DNA of 64,000 bases from Cololabis saira (taxonomy: Eukaryota; Chordata; Actinopteri; Beloniformes; Belonidae): the NCBI RefSeq assembly GCF_033807715.1, contig NC_084587.1:11577916-11641915 (forward strand). The letters are read 5' to 3'. A program made the position numbers and the translations under genes. Numbering within the stretch: position 1 is the first letter of the stretch; each line of letters opens with the position of its first letter. Shown here one piece after another: positions 23,963-34,710 of the stretch. The notes beneath the pieces were generated by a model that was given only the letters and a program-made list of their open reading frames with translations, ran no database searches and was not told where the DNA came from.

Positions 23963-24640
23963 GAAAAGCATGTGTGTATCTCAGACAGAGCGTACAGGTC
24001 GTGTTTGACGTGGACGTAAAACTAAAGTGCTTCTGATTGAGTGTGTGAATTAATACGCATCTTTCCAATATCAAATGTGTGCTGTGCGTTAAGTAGCTGG
24101 TTGTGCTTTCGGGAGGGTGGTTGCATAAATTAATGAGATGTTTAAGTGGTGTGTGTGTTTGTGTTTAAGTGTGTGTGAGTGAGGGAGGGAGAGCAAGAGT
24201 GTCCGTGGTCAAAGTGTCGGATGGTAACAAGCATGTGCAAGTCCGGGTAAAATGATGCTGGGCGCGCTAATAGTTCATATGTACATGAAATAGTAACATA
24301 TAAATTGTAACGTATGATTTTCGGCCCCCACCCCCGTAAAAAATACAGCTTAGAGGCTGCGTCTCACTTGGCTCCTGAGATTTTCCCCATGCCACGTACA
24401 CACTGTCACTGATAAAACAGTAATACCTATCCACCCTTCTGTGTGGAAAAGGAACACATTCACATTCGTGCATGCTAGAGTTCGTTACATAAGTTGTTAT
24501 TTCTGTTTCCAAAAGACAAACACTTATTCAAACGGATAGCCACTTTTGATCTGACGACTGACACACACAACATTAGAAAGTGACAAAAATTACTACGCTT
24601 GTGCGCCTGACATGGACATTGAGAGCGTCACAACACGGCG
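23963..24640 (+). mobile_element. hAT-type copy 1, 3' continuation after the foldback
   Basis: cataaattaatgagatgttt, ggtaacaagcatgtgcaagt-like and atgatgctgggcgc occur here and, collinearly, in copy 2 at 36230-36330. A further block (gttcgttacataag, ccaaaagacaa, gccacttttgatctgacgac) matches 39588-39665 of copy 2. This shows the foldback landed inside an already present element. No coding potential. Confidence 0.72.
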
Positions 24641-24643
24641 AAG

Positions 24644-24654
<11 letters not shown>

Positions 24655-24689
<35 letters not shown>
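24655..24689. repeat. (CT)n microsatellite
   Basis: About 17 CT units. Confidence 0.9.
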
Positions 24690-24694
<5 letters not shown>

Positions 24695-24920
24695 CCCTCT
24701 ATCTCTTGTGCACCTTTGGAGACATGTACACAAATAGAGGGGAACCAAGCAAAGAAGCACTCTCTAAATAAATGTTTACCAGTGCGTGGCTCTCCGTACC
24801 TGCATAAATGGCCAATTTAATAGACTACAGCCAGTGATAAATCTGAAAGCAGAGTGATACGCAGTGTCTAGTGACTTTAAACATTTGATTGGTGCCCCCA
24901 TTATCTAACAGAGACAATAA

Positions 24921-25112
24921 GGTTGGGGCACCAGATAGTTCAGTTGGTTGAGCAGACTTATCATATACAGAGGCTATCACCCTTGTGCAGGCGGGGCAGG
25001 TTCGAATCCTGGTCTGGGGCTGTTTACTGCGTGCCCCCCCCCCCCTGTCTCTTTACCAAAGTTTCCTGTCTAGACACTTTCAAAAATATGAGCCATAAAA
25101 AACTTTAAAAAA
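24921..25112 (+). mobile_element. tRNA-derived SINE
   Basis: The head agttcagttggttgagcag is box A-like and aggttcgaatcctggtctgg box B-like. The body includes a C-run, ctgtctctttacc and tttcctgtctagacac, and the tail is gagccataaaaaactttaaa. The layout matches a common fish SINE with a ccataaaa tail. Confidence 0.85.
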
Positions 25113-26030
25113 AGACAATAAGTTTGCAGATACCATCATTTTTCCTGCCCTGAAGGGTAAACAAGATTTGTTTCTGTAGCAGGAGCCGAGCTTCACTCGA
25201 ACTTCACAATGTAGAGAGCAGCTTGGCCAATATGAGTGCTTAAAATACAGTTCTTTATAAGTGTATGTTGTAGAAGCCTAAAAACAGGGATTGTTTTTAA
25301 GTGTAGTATCAGAAAATACAGCTTTTAAATCTATATTGTCTTTTTCTCTCTCTAGCCAACTAAGAGACATGCATTTTTTTGTCACTGTAACTGAGGGCTA
25401 CCTTCTGATAACTCTGATCAATCTGATAAAAACATGGCCAAATCGAGCAGTGGAAGTCCGTTACGTGTGGGTTTATGTTTCCTTGCCGCTTTTAAATTCA
25501 GAAAGAAGACAGTTTCCTCTTATGTCTATTTTAATTTTTATTTATTTATCTTATTTCATTTTATTTATTTATTTTTTGTTGTTGTTTTGTGTGTCCTGTA
25601 TTTTATTTTATTACTTTATTTTTCCTATTATCATTGTCTTCAGTCAGAGTTTGATTGGTAATTGGTACTTACTTTGGGACCTGTTTATAATTACGTATTT
25701 TGCAGTGTGTGTGTGTTTTGGGGTGTTTGTTATGTTAAGTTTTGTGTCCTTATTTATTTTACTTTTTTTTTTTTTGTTTTGTGTGTGTGTGGTAAAATAT
25801 AAAACAGGGTATTCTGTCGAATCCTTTAAAAAATGTTTATTGTGTAATATGCATTACATCGACTACCCAATAAAGAAACATGGGGAAAAAAAAGACAGCT
25901 TGTCAGTAGCATGGACAAGTTTTGTAAATCACCACATCCTACCTGTTGCATTCAAACATTTTTAGGTAGTGAAGGTCATGTTAATACATGTCCAGAAAAT
26001 TGGTTTTAAAGCCTAATCACAGACTGAATA
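25113..26030. other. AT/T-rich stretch, no gene supported
   Basis: It contains (TTTAT)n-like and T-rich runs (25520-25800), which produce the hydrophobic 224-residue frame at 25291-25965. That frame has no recognisable domain, an F/L/I/Y-only composition and sits over simple repeats, so it is not called as a gene. Confidence 0.6.
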
Positions 26031-26059
26031 ATTACTTCTTTAGTGCTTTGTTACACAAC

Positions 26060-26703
26060 CAAAAAGGCTGTTTAACAAACCGGCGAGAGGGCTGCTCTCG
26101 GGACTGGGCCGACGGTGGCCTGGGGGCAGACGCAATCCGCGGCGCTGGCCGAGCTGCGCCCAGGACCGCCTCCGGAACTGAAGTTGGCACGCCCACCTCA
26201 GCGGCCGACGCCTCCACCTCAGCGGCCGACACCTCAGCGGCCGACACCTCCAGGACCGCATCGTCCAGGACCGCATCCTCCAGGACCGCATCCTCCAGGA
26301 CCGCTGTGGCAAACCTCCGGCGTGGCGCTGGGGTGGGTCGCGCTGCGGTGGGTCGCGCTGCGGTGGGTCGCGCTGCGGTGGGTCGCGCTGCGGTGGGTCA
26401 CGCTGCGGTGGGTCACGCTGCGGTGGGTCACGCTGCGGTGGGTCACGCTGCGGTGGGTCACGCTGCGGTGGGTCACGCTGCGGTGGGTCACGCTGCGGGT
26501 CCCGCCGTCGCTGGGGCCGCCTCAGGAGCCGTCGCTTGGCGGCCTGCAGCCTCCGCCTCATGGCCTGCATGCTGCTGCGCCACCAGCTCCTCAAGCGCTG
26601 CGATCTGCTGCACCGCCTGGCCCTGGAGCAGGGCTGCCAGGTCCGCCAGCACCTGCGCCAGGGTTTCGAGGGCCCGTTCCTCCGTCATCCTGTCGGGCCC
26701 CAC
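26060..26703 (-). pseudogene. gag-like 5' coding region of an LTR retrotransposon, decayed
   Basis: Reading from the right, an ATG at 26688 lies just after a primer-binding site. It opens a frame MTEERALETLAQVLADLAAL then LQGQAVQQIAALEELVAQQH, an Ala/Leu/Gln-rich coiled-coil-like start that fits the gag position of a vertebrate Ty3/gypsy-type element. The frame stops at 26488. Downstream, a 15-bp tandem array (26334-26499) and 18-bp-type repeats (26190-26300) put QRDPP, THRSV or THRSA in alternative frames, and another piece (AEVGVPTSVPEAVLGAARPA) returns to the first frame at 26247-26032. No zinc knuckle, protease or reverse transcriptase was seen, so only the 5' end survives. High GC contrasts with the AT-rich flanks. 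Confidence 0.62.
26334..26499. repeat. 15-bp tandem repeat (gtgggtcgcgctgcg), about 11 units
   Basis: The first units have tcgcg and the later ones tcacg at the variable position, showing stepwise amplification. The unit length is a multiple of 3, so all six phases stay open for long distances. Confidence 0.97.
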
Positions 26704-26715
26704 GTTGGGCGCTAC
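26695..26715 (-). promoter_or_regulatory. Retrotransposon primer-binding site (tRNA-Lys type)
   Basis: The minus strand reads tagcgcccaacgtggggc just inside an LTR ending ggtgctaca. It matches the tRNA-Lys(1,2)-type primer site at all but one position. Its location between the LTR end and the gag-like start codon is as expected for reverse-transcription priming. Confidence 0.78.
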
Positions 26716-27040
26716 TGTAGCACCCTCGAGCTACTGGGGTGGACCGACAGGAGTGTGTGTGACAGCACTCTCAGTAGATCCGTACCTCATTTTTAAATTA
26801 TTTACTATCACAAAAACAACAATTTTATAGAGAATTTAAAGCTTATATTTAGAAAAGATAAAAATAAATAAAATAGAATAAAAGCAGAATCTTCTTGATT
26901 CCGGACGCACACTGGCTGGTGGTGGGAACATGGGACATGAAAATTACAAAGCAAAAAGAAGGAGAAAGCAAAAATAAATTACTATTTAAATTAAATAAAG
27001 CAACATATAGCTAATAAAAACAGTAATGACAGGCTTAAAA
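26716..27040 (-). mobile_element. Probable 5' LTR of the same retrotransposon, outer end uncertain
   Basis: The inner end (minus strand ...ggtgctaca) abuts the primer site. In minus orientation the segment contains AT-rich stretches with ttttatttattttt, but no matching second LTR was found in the window, so the start of the LTR cannot be fixed by comparison. It replaces what should be the 3' flank of the hAT gene at 27.1-28.7 kb. Confidence 0.55.
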
Positions 27041-27089
27041 GAGTACTCACTTCATGGGAAAACTGGCATCTCCCTTCAGTCACGATCTT

Positions 27090-28671
27090 GGGAGGTGGTT
27101 TGGAAATCAATAAGCTCCATTTGAAATGCAGCCTCATCCAACGAGGGGATGGTTTCTTTAGCCAGGGAGGAGAAATCCGCAATTCGGACAGTCAGAGGGT
27201 CGCAGGACAAAAGCGATGATGTCCCTCGGGATGGAGTAGTCGTCAAACCTCGACTTGAAGGTGGCCCTTAGCTGTTTGATGATTTATCCATATCAGTCCA
27301 GTCAATTGTCCCTGTGCCTGTGATTTTAGTGTACTGAAGTACAGGAGCCTGCCAGTTAATAGGTCTGACTGGAACAACTCCAGTTTCCTGGTGAACAATT
27401 CCACCTTGTCAACCATATCCACTATGGTTTTGCCTCTCCCCTGTAGCTTCAGGTTAAGCTGGTTCAGATAGCCAAAAATATCAGTTAAAAATGCTACATT
27501 GGACATAGACTTTTCATCTTGTAGAAAGGCAAGGTGGTCGTCTACAGCTTGCGTCTTGCTTAATCTCAGGAAAGCCTTGACCTCATCCAGTAGTGGACAG
27601 AAGCGCTTCAGCGCTTTGCCTTTACTTAACCAGCGCACGTCGTGGAGCAGCAGGTCATCGTAAGTGGCATCGCCTGACTCAGGCACAAGTTGTCGGAAAA
27701 GACGGTGCTGAGTGCTTAATGTACCCCTGATAATGTAATTAGTGCCGCGCATCACTTTATCCATAACCCCCTTGAGGTCACAACTGAGCCTGCCGCACAG
27801 GACACTCTGGTGAATGAAACAATGCAATCCATGCATCTGGGGTGCAATGTCCTTCAATCTGCTCACCAGACCTCTGTGCTTTCCAACCATGGCAGGTGCC
27901 CCGTCTGTCACGATGAGCTTGGTTTTCTCAATTGACAATGAATGCATCCTGAACAATTCCTCCAGTTTGGTAAATAAAATTTCTCCGGTGGTGTTCCACT
28001 CTAATGGAATTAAAGACAGCAACTCCTTGAACTTCTTCCCATCAAAATATCTCACATGGACACACATCTGGCTCACATCTGTGTTGTCTGTGCTCTCATC
28101 AATGACCATAGAAAAGTAATTGGCCCGACTCAGACCACTGAAAATAACTCCATGCCCAGCATCCGACAGTGCGTCTATGCGTCGGGTAGTGGACCTCGCA
28201 GACATAGGCACCTGTTTCACCGATCACGCCATCCATTGACTTATCAGTAGCCAGCTCCTCCAAAACTGCCACCATTACCTCTTTAAAAACCTCTGCGTCA
28301 GGGAATGGTCTGTTGTGCTGGTCGATCACCCATGCTGCTTTAAGGGAAGCACTTGTCACTTTTTGTTGCGCTGTGAGGCCTCGTACCAGGATCTTGCTGC
28401 TGTGCGCGTAATTTGCTGTCAGTGCTTCAAGTTTCTGCTTCCTTGCCCCTGTCTGGAGTGGATAGGCCACTTTGAAGGTGCCATGCTTTGTTTTGTTGTG
28501 CCGTCGGATGTTGTATTCCTTGCAAACTGCAACAACTTTTTTGCAGATGAGACACACAGGCTTGGCATTTATAAAATCAGGTAGGATCGAAGCATACTTC
28601 TCTTTCCACTCTTCTTTGTATGTCCTTCCCTCGCTGTCAACTTTCCTCTTCAGTGCTTTGGACAGTGACAT
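27090..28671 (-). pseudogene. hAT transposase-like gene of the ZBED5/GTF2IRD2 group, frameshifted
   Basis: The start at 28671 (MSLSKALKRKVDSEGRTYKE) opens an N-terminal region with a BED-like zinc motif: CLICKKVVAVCKEYNIRRHN then KTKHG. At about 28230 a one-base shift moves the frame, and it continues as VKQVPMSARSTTRRIDALSD then YFSMVIDESTD (first catalytic Asp), KLIVTDGAPAMVGK (second Asp region), HCFIHQSVLCGR and VRWLSKGKALKRF, all landmarks of hAT transposases. After about 27300 further shifts and stops occur, but the C-terminal pieces ATFKSRFDDYSIPRDIIAFV and AAFQMELIDFQ are readable to about 27090. Total length fits the roughly 550-600 residues of this group. No intact frame spans it, so it is probably a dead transposon copy rather than a domesticated gene. 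The best-preserved 325-residue frame is 27243-28220. Confidence 0.88.
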
Positions 28672-28689
28672 TTTGACTTGCTAGCAATG

Positions 28690-29700
28690 TTTGCTAATGT
28701 CTTTGTGCACACAATAGCATACAAACAATAACAACGTTCGGATGTAACGCGGCAATACGTTACTAACGGATAGCCCATCCTGATGTCCATAAAATTGTTA
28801 TACATTAAGAAGTAGTCATTTTCAAAATGGAAATTATTCAAATTTATTATTGTATGTGTGGAGAGGGCAAATAGTTTGCTGATAACACATTCATGTCTTA
28901 AAAGACAGTCTGTGTAACAAGTCGCTGATTAAAGACAGCAGGTTTATTATCACCAACTTACTATTATAAGCTGTTTCATAACGCAGCCACAGACTGGCGT
29001 AAAGCAGTAATAACACACTAATAACAGTGTAGCAAATTCAAGTTACTTTATTTAAATTAATTACTTTCTTAAATTACTTTTTCTGTACAAGATATAATAG
29101 TAGCCTATAGATAAGGTGAAAAAAGCATGTTCGATGGGCCCTTATGATAGTCATTTTAACGTTTAACAACACCTCATCCTACCCCTCAAACAACATTTAT
29201 TCTCACTTTTATGGAGCCAAGCAAGCCTATAGGCCTATGCCTCAGAAAGCAGAGTAAAGTCACAAACTTGTTCAGAAGAACACACACATAGGCCTGACAG
29301 CTGTCAATCACATGGCTCTGAAAACTCAGATAGTCACGGACTGACTCAGTTCCATCTTTGATACAGCTTAAATACAAAAAAAAAAAACATAACTGGTCTA
29401 AAATTACACAATCTATTTAGATAGATATAGACACAGCGGTCTATAACATAATTTCTGAGCTCTATAATAGAGAATAGACTCGGCGGTCTAGTTGACAACA
29501 ACACAAAGCTCATTCAAATAGGCAGGTGGTCAAAGCTACCACAACATTCTGATAAAGAAATTATTTATGAAGGTTACAGACTCACCAATGGCAGTTGACT
29601 CTTCCATAAAACTTTGTACATGCTTAGTCCTCTTTTAAAGTTTAGCGCTCATCTCCTTCATGGCAGCAAATTTGCCGAGTCGGCAAATTGGCTGTAATTG
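28690..29700. other. No gene; upstream flank of the hAT gene
   Basis: AT-rich sequence without recognised repeats, possibly the 5' noncoding part of the hAT element. Its outer end may be the GC-rich segment at 30050-30102 (minus strand ctgtagcggagccagagggg), but no matching opposite end or 8-bp duplication was identified. Confidence 0.4.
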
Positions 29701-29702
29701 TT

Positions 29703-29869
29703 AAGGCTGATTTATGGTTCCACGTTACACCAACGCAGAACCTACGCCGTAGGGTACGCGGCGACGCGCAACGTACGTGCGCATCGCCGCGTACCCTACG
29801 GCGTAGGCTTCGCCATACCCTACGGCGTAGGCTCTGCGTCGAATTAAAGCGGAACCATAAATTAGGCTT
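29703..29869. mobile_element. Palindromic MITE (aaggctgatttatggttcc family), copy 1
   Basis: The ends aaggctgatttatggttcc and ggaaccataaattaggctt are inverted copies. The GC-rich centre carries repeated tacggcgta/tacgccgta motifs that can fold on themselves. The same family is at 31568-31667, 43622-43754 and 51316-51445. Confidence 0.88.
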
Positions 29870-30102
29870 TACAGCCTTCATTAATGAACTGATTGGCTCA
29901 CAGCCCTGATGCGTTCAAGACAGTTGTGAAGTAAGAATTAGCCTACACTGGCCGCACAATGCACATTTTATCGTAATTATAGCCTACAATTTACGATTAT
30001 ATATGAACGTATCACACAAAACGGGGCTCTATCATTGGGCCCTATGAGCTTGTGGGACCCGGGGCGCCCGCCCCCTCGCCCCCCCCTCTGGCTCCGCTAC
30101 AG

Positions 30103-30901
30103 CTCACACCTATGTCTAATTAAACTTACCAATAATTGCACTTTGAGAGGAAACCAAAGCCCCCTGAAGAAAACCAATGCAAGTACAGATAGAAAATGCA
30201 AAATCCGAAAGACTGCAGCTGGGATATGAACCAAAAACAGAAGTTGGTAACATTACTGAATAAATTAAATCAATGATGTTGGCCACACAAATAAAACATC
30301 TTCTTTTCAAATTATTATATTCATTATTTTTCGTCCTGTTAATATTGACAAGACAACGGCAATCATACTCGGGTCTTTTGAATGTCTAAATCTGATGTAT
30401 CTGATGTAAATCCAAAGGTTTTAGACACTTTTTTCACATTTTCAATACACTCTCACACCAAACTTCCATAGTGAAAGACAAAATCACAACCAATGATGAT
30501 GCAGCACAAAAGAGGTCTGTCACTTTGTCAGTCTGAATATTTGGTCATCATATTTAACTACTTTCAGGCCCCTCAGCAACTTATAATGAAGTGCCTGCAG
30601 AAAAATCCAGTAATTTTTGTATTTCTTTGAAAAAAGCATCTCCAGTACTGCCCAGAAGAGTGAGGTCTCCCCGGGGCTCCAGGGCAGCAGGAACTCCTGT
30701 TCCTGCCTCTTCTCTGCTCCATTAAAGGCAGCAGTGCCTGTGAGTTGCTTGCTCATGGACAGTGTCGGGAGTACAGAGTATGGAGGGATGCTGTAGACTG
30801 TGTGAGAAAAATAACATTCTTCTGTAGATATAGCAGAAATCACTGCACAGACATCGTCTTCAACTTCTTTGGGATTGTGATTTTTGTCAGATGAGATGAC
30901 C
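30103..30901. other. No recognisable feature
   Basis: The 130-codon minus frame at 30520-30912 has no recognisable domain, and I cannot support it as a gene. Confidence 0.45.
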
Positions 30902-32202
30902 AGGGGCCTCATTTAAAATGGACTGCGTAGGAGTCATACTAAAAGTGCACGTACGCTCAAAAGCCGAAAATGGCGGGCGCAAAAAAAAATCCGGATCTAT
31001 AAAACCGCGTGCACGCAGACTTCCATGTAAGGTTCTCTTTATAAATCACAGTCAGCTGGAAGGCTGCGCACGTGAATCCGCCTGGTATCCCGCCCTCTAC
31101 ACGCCCACTTTCTACCAAAAATGGAATCATTTTGCATATGAATGAGCCTGCTGAGCATGCGCAGTGGCTTCCTGCAACCTGTTTGGCTTCAGAATGAATG
31201 AATGAACGTGTCGAGCCACCGTGCCACTGAATTTCACTGAGATCTGAGATCTAGATGTTGTTGATGAGGAGGACAGGAAAACGACATTATTTTGTGGTCA
31301 CGGTAAAAGTAGAAAAATAAATAGTATAAAATAAAGCGAGTGAGTGGCAGCACGCCGTTGCTGCGCGGAACGCCGTGAGTTCCCCGGTGCAACAGGGGGA
31401 CACACGTCCCCCCGTCTTTTCAAAATCATGTTTATTTTCCCCTTACTTTTTACAGTTTAAAAACTAACGGTAGGCTCAGCCTTAAATTGCAAATTATCAA
31501 GACACTGTATGAAAGCGATACGAGAACGGCCCCGCTCCCCCTCCTCTCCCATCTCCCCTCAGAGCCCTGGTTCTGCGTCACCAACGCAGAGCCTACGGCG
31601 TAGGTGCGCGTCGCCGCGTACCCTACGCCGTAGGCTCTGCGTCGTTTTAACGCGGGGCCATAATTTAGTCACCATACACCCGCACGTAAAGGTTTCACGC
31701 GCCCGTAAAACTCATATATATGAAAACAAATCTGAGTCCCTTTAGGGAAGAAATGAGGGGCTCCGTGGGGCTCCCTAAACGCAGCCCCTCATTTGTTCTG
31801 TCCTAAAGCGGTGAAGGAGGTTCCCGGCGTGTCCTGCACCGCGGCTGCAGCTCCAGCAGCACCAGAGTCCTGACTGACAGCTTCACACACAGAGGAACAC
31901 GATCAGCGCTATATTATTTTATTTTATTATTTTATTATTTTAAGTCTGATATATTTTGTGATATGTGATGACATTATTAAGAGTATGACATGAATCTGGC
32001 TTCATTTCACCACCTCAAACCCTGCGTCGCCAGTTCCCCGTGTCTTAAGTACATTCTTACGGGAGGGTCCTAGTTGCCGTAAAGATAAGCAGATTTTTCG
32101 GTTAGTTTTTTCTTTTTAGATCCGAGGATTTGCGTAGAAGGTGGCTTCCGCAACTTTCAGGCGCTTTTTCTGCGCAAGCAAGCTTTATAGATGAGGCCCC
32201 AG
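30902..32202. mobile_element. Non-autonomous DNA element with GGGGCCTCAT ends
   Basis: The left end aggggcctcatttaaaa and right end tttatagatgaggcccca are inverted. Inner sequence is shared in sense between ends (tctataaaaccgcgtgcacg, tgcgcaagcaagctttatag). About 1.3 kb, without transposase. The palindromic MITE copy 2 sits inside it. Confidence 0.68.
31568..31667. mobile_element. Palindromic MITE family, copy 2 (ends eroded)
   Basis: Core ccaacgcagagcctacggcg and ctacgccgtaggctctgcgt are inverted. The outer aaggctga ends are partly lost, leaving cgcggggccataatttag. Confidence 0.8.
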
Positions 32203-32361
32203 GGTTTTATCAGATTAGAGTAATGGTTTTAAAAATGATTTGATACTGACTTCAAGTTGACCTGTGGAGTTACTGTAATAGGCCAATTTTGAGACACAAT
32301 TTCAAAGTTGTTTGGTTTTGGTTTGGCTGATTATTACTGATAATATCTTGATGTCCAACTA

Positions 32362-34075
32362 ATTAGGGCCTGACCACTGACAGTGCGAAGGCCCTATTGT
32401 ATCTGTAGGAATTTGTTTTTTTTCCCGACGAAATGAGGGCCTTTTTGATCCCTAAACGTGCCCCAAAAGTCACCAAATTTTGCACGCAGGCCTGGCGAAA
32501 AATTTTATATTTAATGATTTGCATTAATGGGCGTGGCCTAATGGCTCAACAGCGCCCCCTAGAAACTTCGTGCCTCAAGCCCCACAATACGGTTTGACGT
32601 ACATGCACGAAAATCGGTACACACCTGTATCATGTCGTAACTTAAAGAAAAGTCTCTTGGCGCCATGGCCGAAACCAAACCATGGTGGCCATGGTGCCGC
32701 GTGAAACTTCAACGTTAAACAGGAAGTGATACTAGTAGCTGATTGGTCGATATTTGATAGATCCTATTTTCTGCCATAACTTTTGAATGGTTTGACATAG
32801 AGTCGTGGGTGGTTTCATCAGACTCGGTTTTGAGTCCTTGACCATAATTGGTGCAAATTAGCCCCGCCCCTTCTTCTGATTGGTTGATATTTGATAGTCC
32901 CTATTCTCTGCCATAAGTTTTGAATGGGTTGTGATAAAGACATGTGGGTGGTATCATCGGACTCGGTATTGAGTACTTGACCTTCATTGGCCTGAAGTAG
33001 CCTCGCCCCTTCTTCTGATTGGTTAACATTTGATAGTCCCTATTTTCTGCTATAACTTTTGAATGGTTTGACATATGGCCCTTTTGCACTAGTACCACTT
33101 CAGCTCGCTTCTACCCGCGACGGCCCCGTCTTGCGCTTTTGCACTAGGGGCTGAGGCGGGTAGAGCAGCTCCAAGCAGATACTTTTTCTGTAACCATTCT
33201 GGTGAGGTTCTAACCGGGCTGAGCCGGGACTATTTCTGACGTCACCACCCTCCATGCCACTGATTGGTCGGGGGGCGGGGCCGTCATCACCCTCCACGCC
33301 ACTGATTGGTCGGGGGGCGGGGCCGTCAGACATTTGAATCAGGAAGCGGGAGTCAGCGCGAGAGCGACTTGCGGCTCCCTGCGATTTTATTATACAGCAC
33401 AAACGTCTGTTTGGTGATCCAACTCTGAGGTGCAGATGTTCATAAACCTGGTGGCTGACGAGAAAATTAAAAAAGGGATGTAGACAGGCTGTTTTTTTCT
33501 CAGCCGCTCGCGGCTCCAGCTGATTTCTCATCAGCGTCGACACGAACAAAGCGGTTGGGCAATCGAGTACGTCACAACAGCTTCACCCCAACCCGTTCAC
33601 TGCTCACCTGGGTGTGGAAAAACAAACGGGGACAAAATGGGTGGAGCCGCGACGAGCCGAGCCGGGCTGAGGCGGTACTAGTGCAAAAGGGCCAATAGAG
33701 AGTCGTGGGTGGTGTCATCGGACTCGGTATTGAGTACTTGACCTTCATTGGCATGAATTAGCCCCACCCCTTCTTCTGATTGGTCGATATTTGATAGTCC
33801 CTATTTTCTGGCATAACTTTTGAATGGTATGACATAGAGTCGTGGGTGGTGTCACCGGACTCGGTTTTGACTCCTTCACCTTAATTGGTGCAAATTAGCC
33901 CCGCCCATTCTTCTGATTGGTCAATATTTGATAGTTCCTATTTTCAGCCATAACTTTTGTATGGTTTGGCATAAAAAGTCATGGGTGGTGTCATCGGACT
34001 TAGTTTTGAGTCCTTGACCTTTATTGGTGGAAATTGCATGCGCGAGGGCCATTCATCGCTGCTTGCAGCTTTAAT
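32362..34075 (+). mobile_element. Non-autonomous GGGCC-type repeat, full-length, with internal 137-bp repeats
   Basis: Ends: attagggcctgaccactgac at 32363 and gctgcttgcagctttaatta at 34075. The interior matches the minus-strand copy at 9131-10228. From 32738 on, units of about 137 bp recur (landmark ttctgattggt at 32738, 32874, 33014, 33775, 33912), each with gtcgtgggtggtgtcatcgg-like and gcaaattagccccgcccctt-like blocks. The Harbinger MITE 33076-33694 interrupts it. Confidence 0.8.
33076..33694. mobile_element. Harbinger-like MITE with 3-bp target duplication
   Basis: It starts tggcccttttgcactagtac and ends gtactagtgcaaaagggcca, a perfect 20-bp inverted repeat, flanked by ata on both sides (33073-33075, 33695-33697). 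619 bp. An internal direct duplication (33240-33330, gccactgattggtcgggggg twice) is specific to this copy. The 149-residue minus frame at 33100-33549 lies wholly inside it and is not a gene. Confidence 0.92.
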
Positions 34076-34210
34076 TACTGTTTGTTCTTCCTTTTACATT
34101 ATTGACAGCTTTGTACAATAAGTAACATGCTCAAATATTTTTATGTACTACTCTCATCACTTATAACACATATTGCCATAGAAATAATACATTTGGTCGG
34201 TGATGATTGG

Positions 34211-34710
34211 NNNNNNNNNNNNNNNNNNNNNNNNNNNNNNNNNNNNNNNNNNNNNNNNNNNNNNNNNNNNNNNNNNNNNNNNNNNNNNNNNNNNNNNNNN
34301 NNNNNNNNNNNNNNNNNNNNNNNNNNNNNNNNNNNNNNNNNNNNNNNNNNNNNNNNNNNNNNNNNNNNNNNNNNNNNNNNNNNNNNNNNNNNNNNNNNNN
34401 NNNNNNNNNNNNNNNNNNNNNNNNNNNNNNNNNNNNNNNNNNNNNNNNNNNNNNNNNNNNNNNNNNNNNNNNNNNNNNNNNNNNNNNNNNNNNNNNNNNN
34501 NNNNNNNNNNNNNNNNNNNNNNNNNNNNNNNNNNNNNNNNNNNNNNNNNNNNNNNNNNNNNNNNNNNNNNNNNNNNNNNNNNNNNNNNNNNNNNNNNNNN
34601 NNNNNNNNNNNNNNNNNNNNNNNNNNNNNNNNNNNNNNNNNNNNNNNNNNNNNNNNNNNNNNNNNNNNNNNNNNNNNNNNNNNNNNNNNNNNNNNNNNNN
34701 NNNNNNNNNN
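34211..34710. other. Assembly gap (500 N)
   Basis: Exactly 500 N, a conventional placeholder length, so the true size is probably unknown. Copy 2 of the TTF element begins at the first base after it. Confidence 0.99.

Noticed and set aside
24925..25020. Functional tRNA gene
   Set aside because: SINE head, for the same reasons. The spacing between boxes and the lack of an acceptor stem exclude a tRNA.
25291..25965. 224-residue hydrophobic frame that could look like a membrane protein
   Set aside because: Runs over T-rich and (TTTAT)n sequence. No conserved motif, and the F/L/I/Y bias is explained by base composition.
25988..26830. 280- and 201-residue plus-strand frames (Ala/Gly- and Val/Leu-rich)
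   Set aside because: Antisense to the gag-like region and driven by the 15-bp repeat. The minus strand has the primer-binding site and start codon.
30520..30912. 130-codon minus frame as a host exon
   Set aside because: No recognised domain and no clear splice or homology evidence. It abuts the end of a DNA element.
33100..33549. 149-residue minus frame
   Set aside because: Entirely inside a non-autonomous MITE, and the related copy at 55.9 kb does not keep the frame as a unit.
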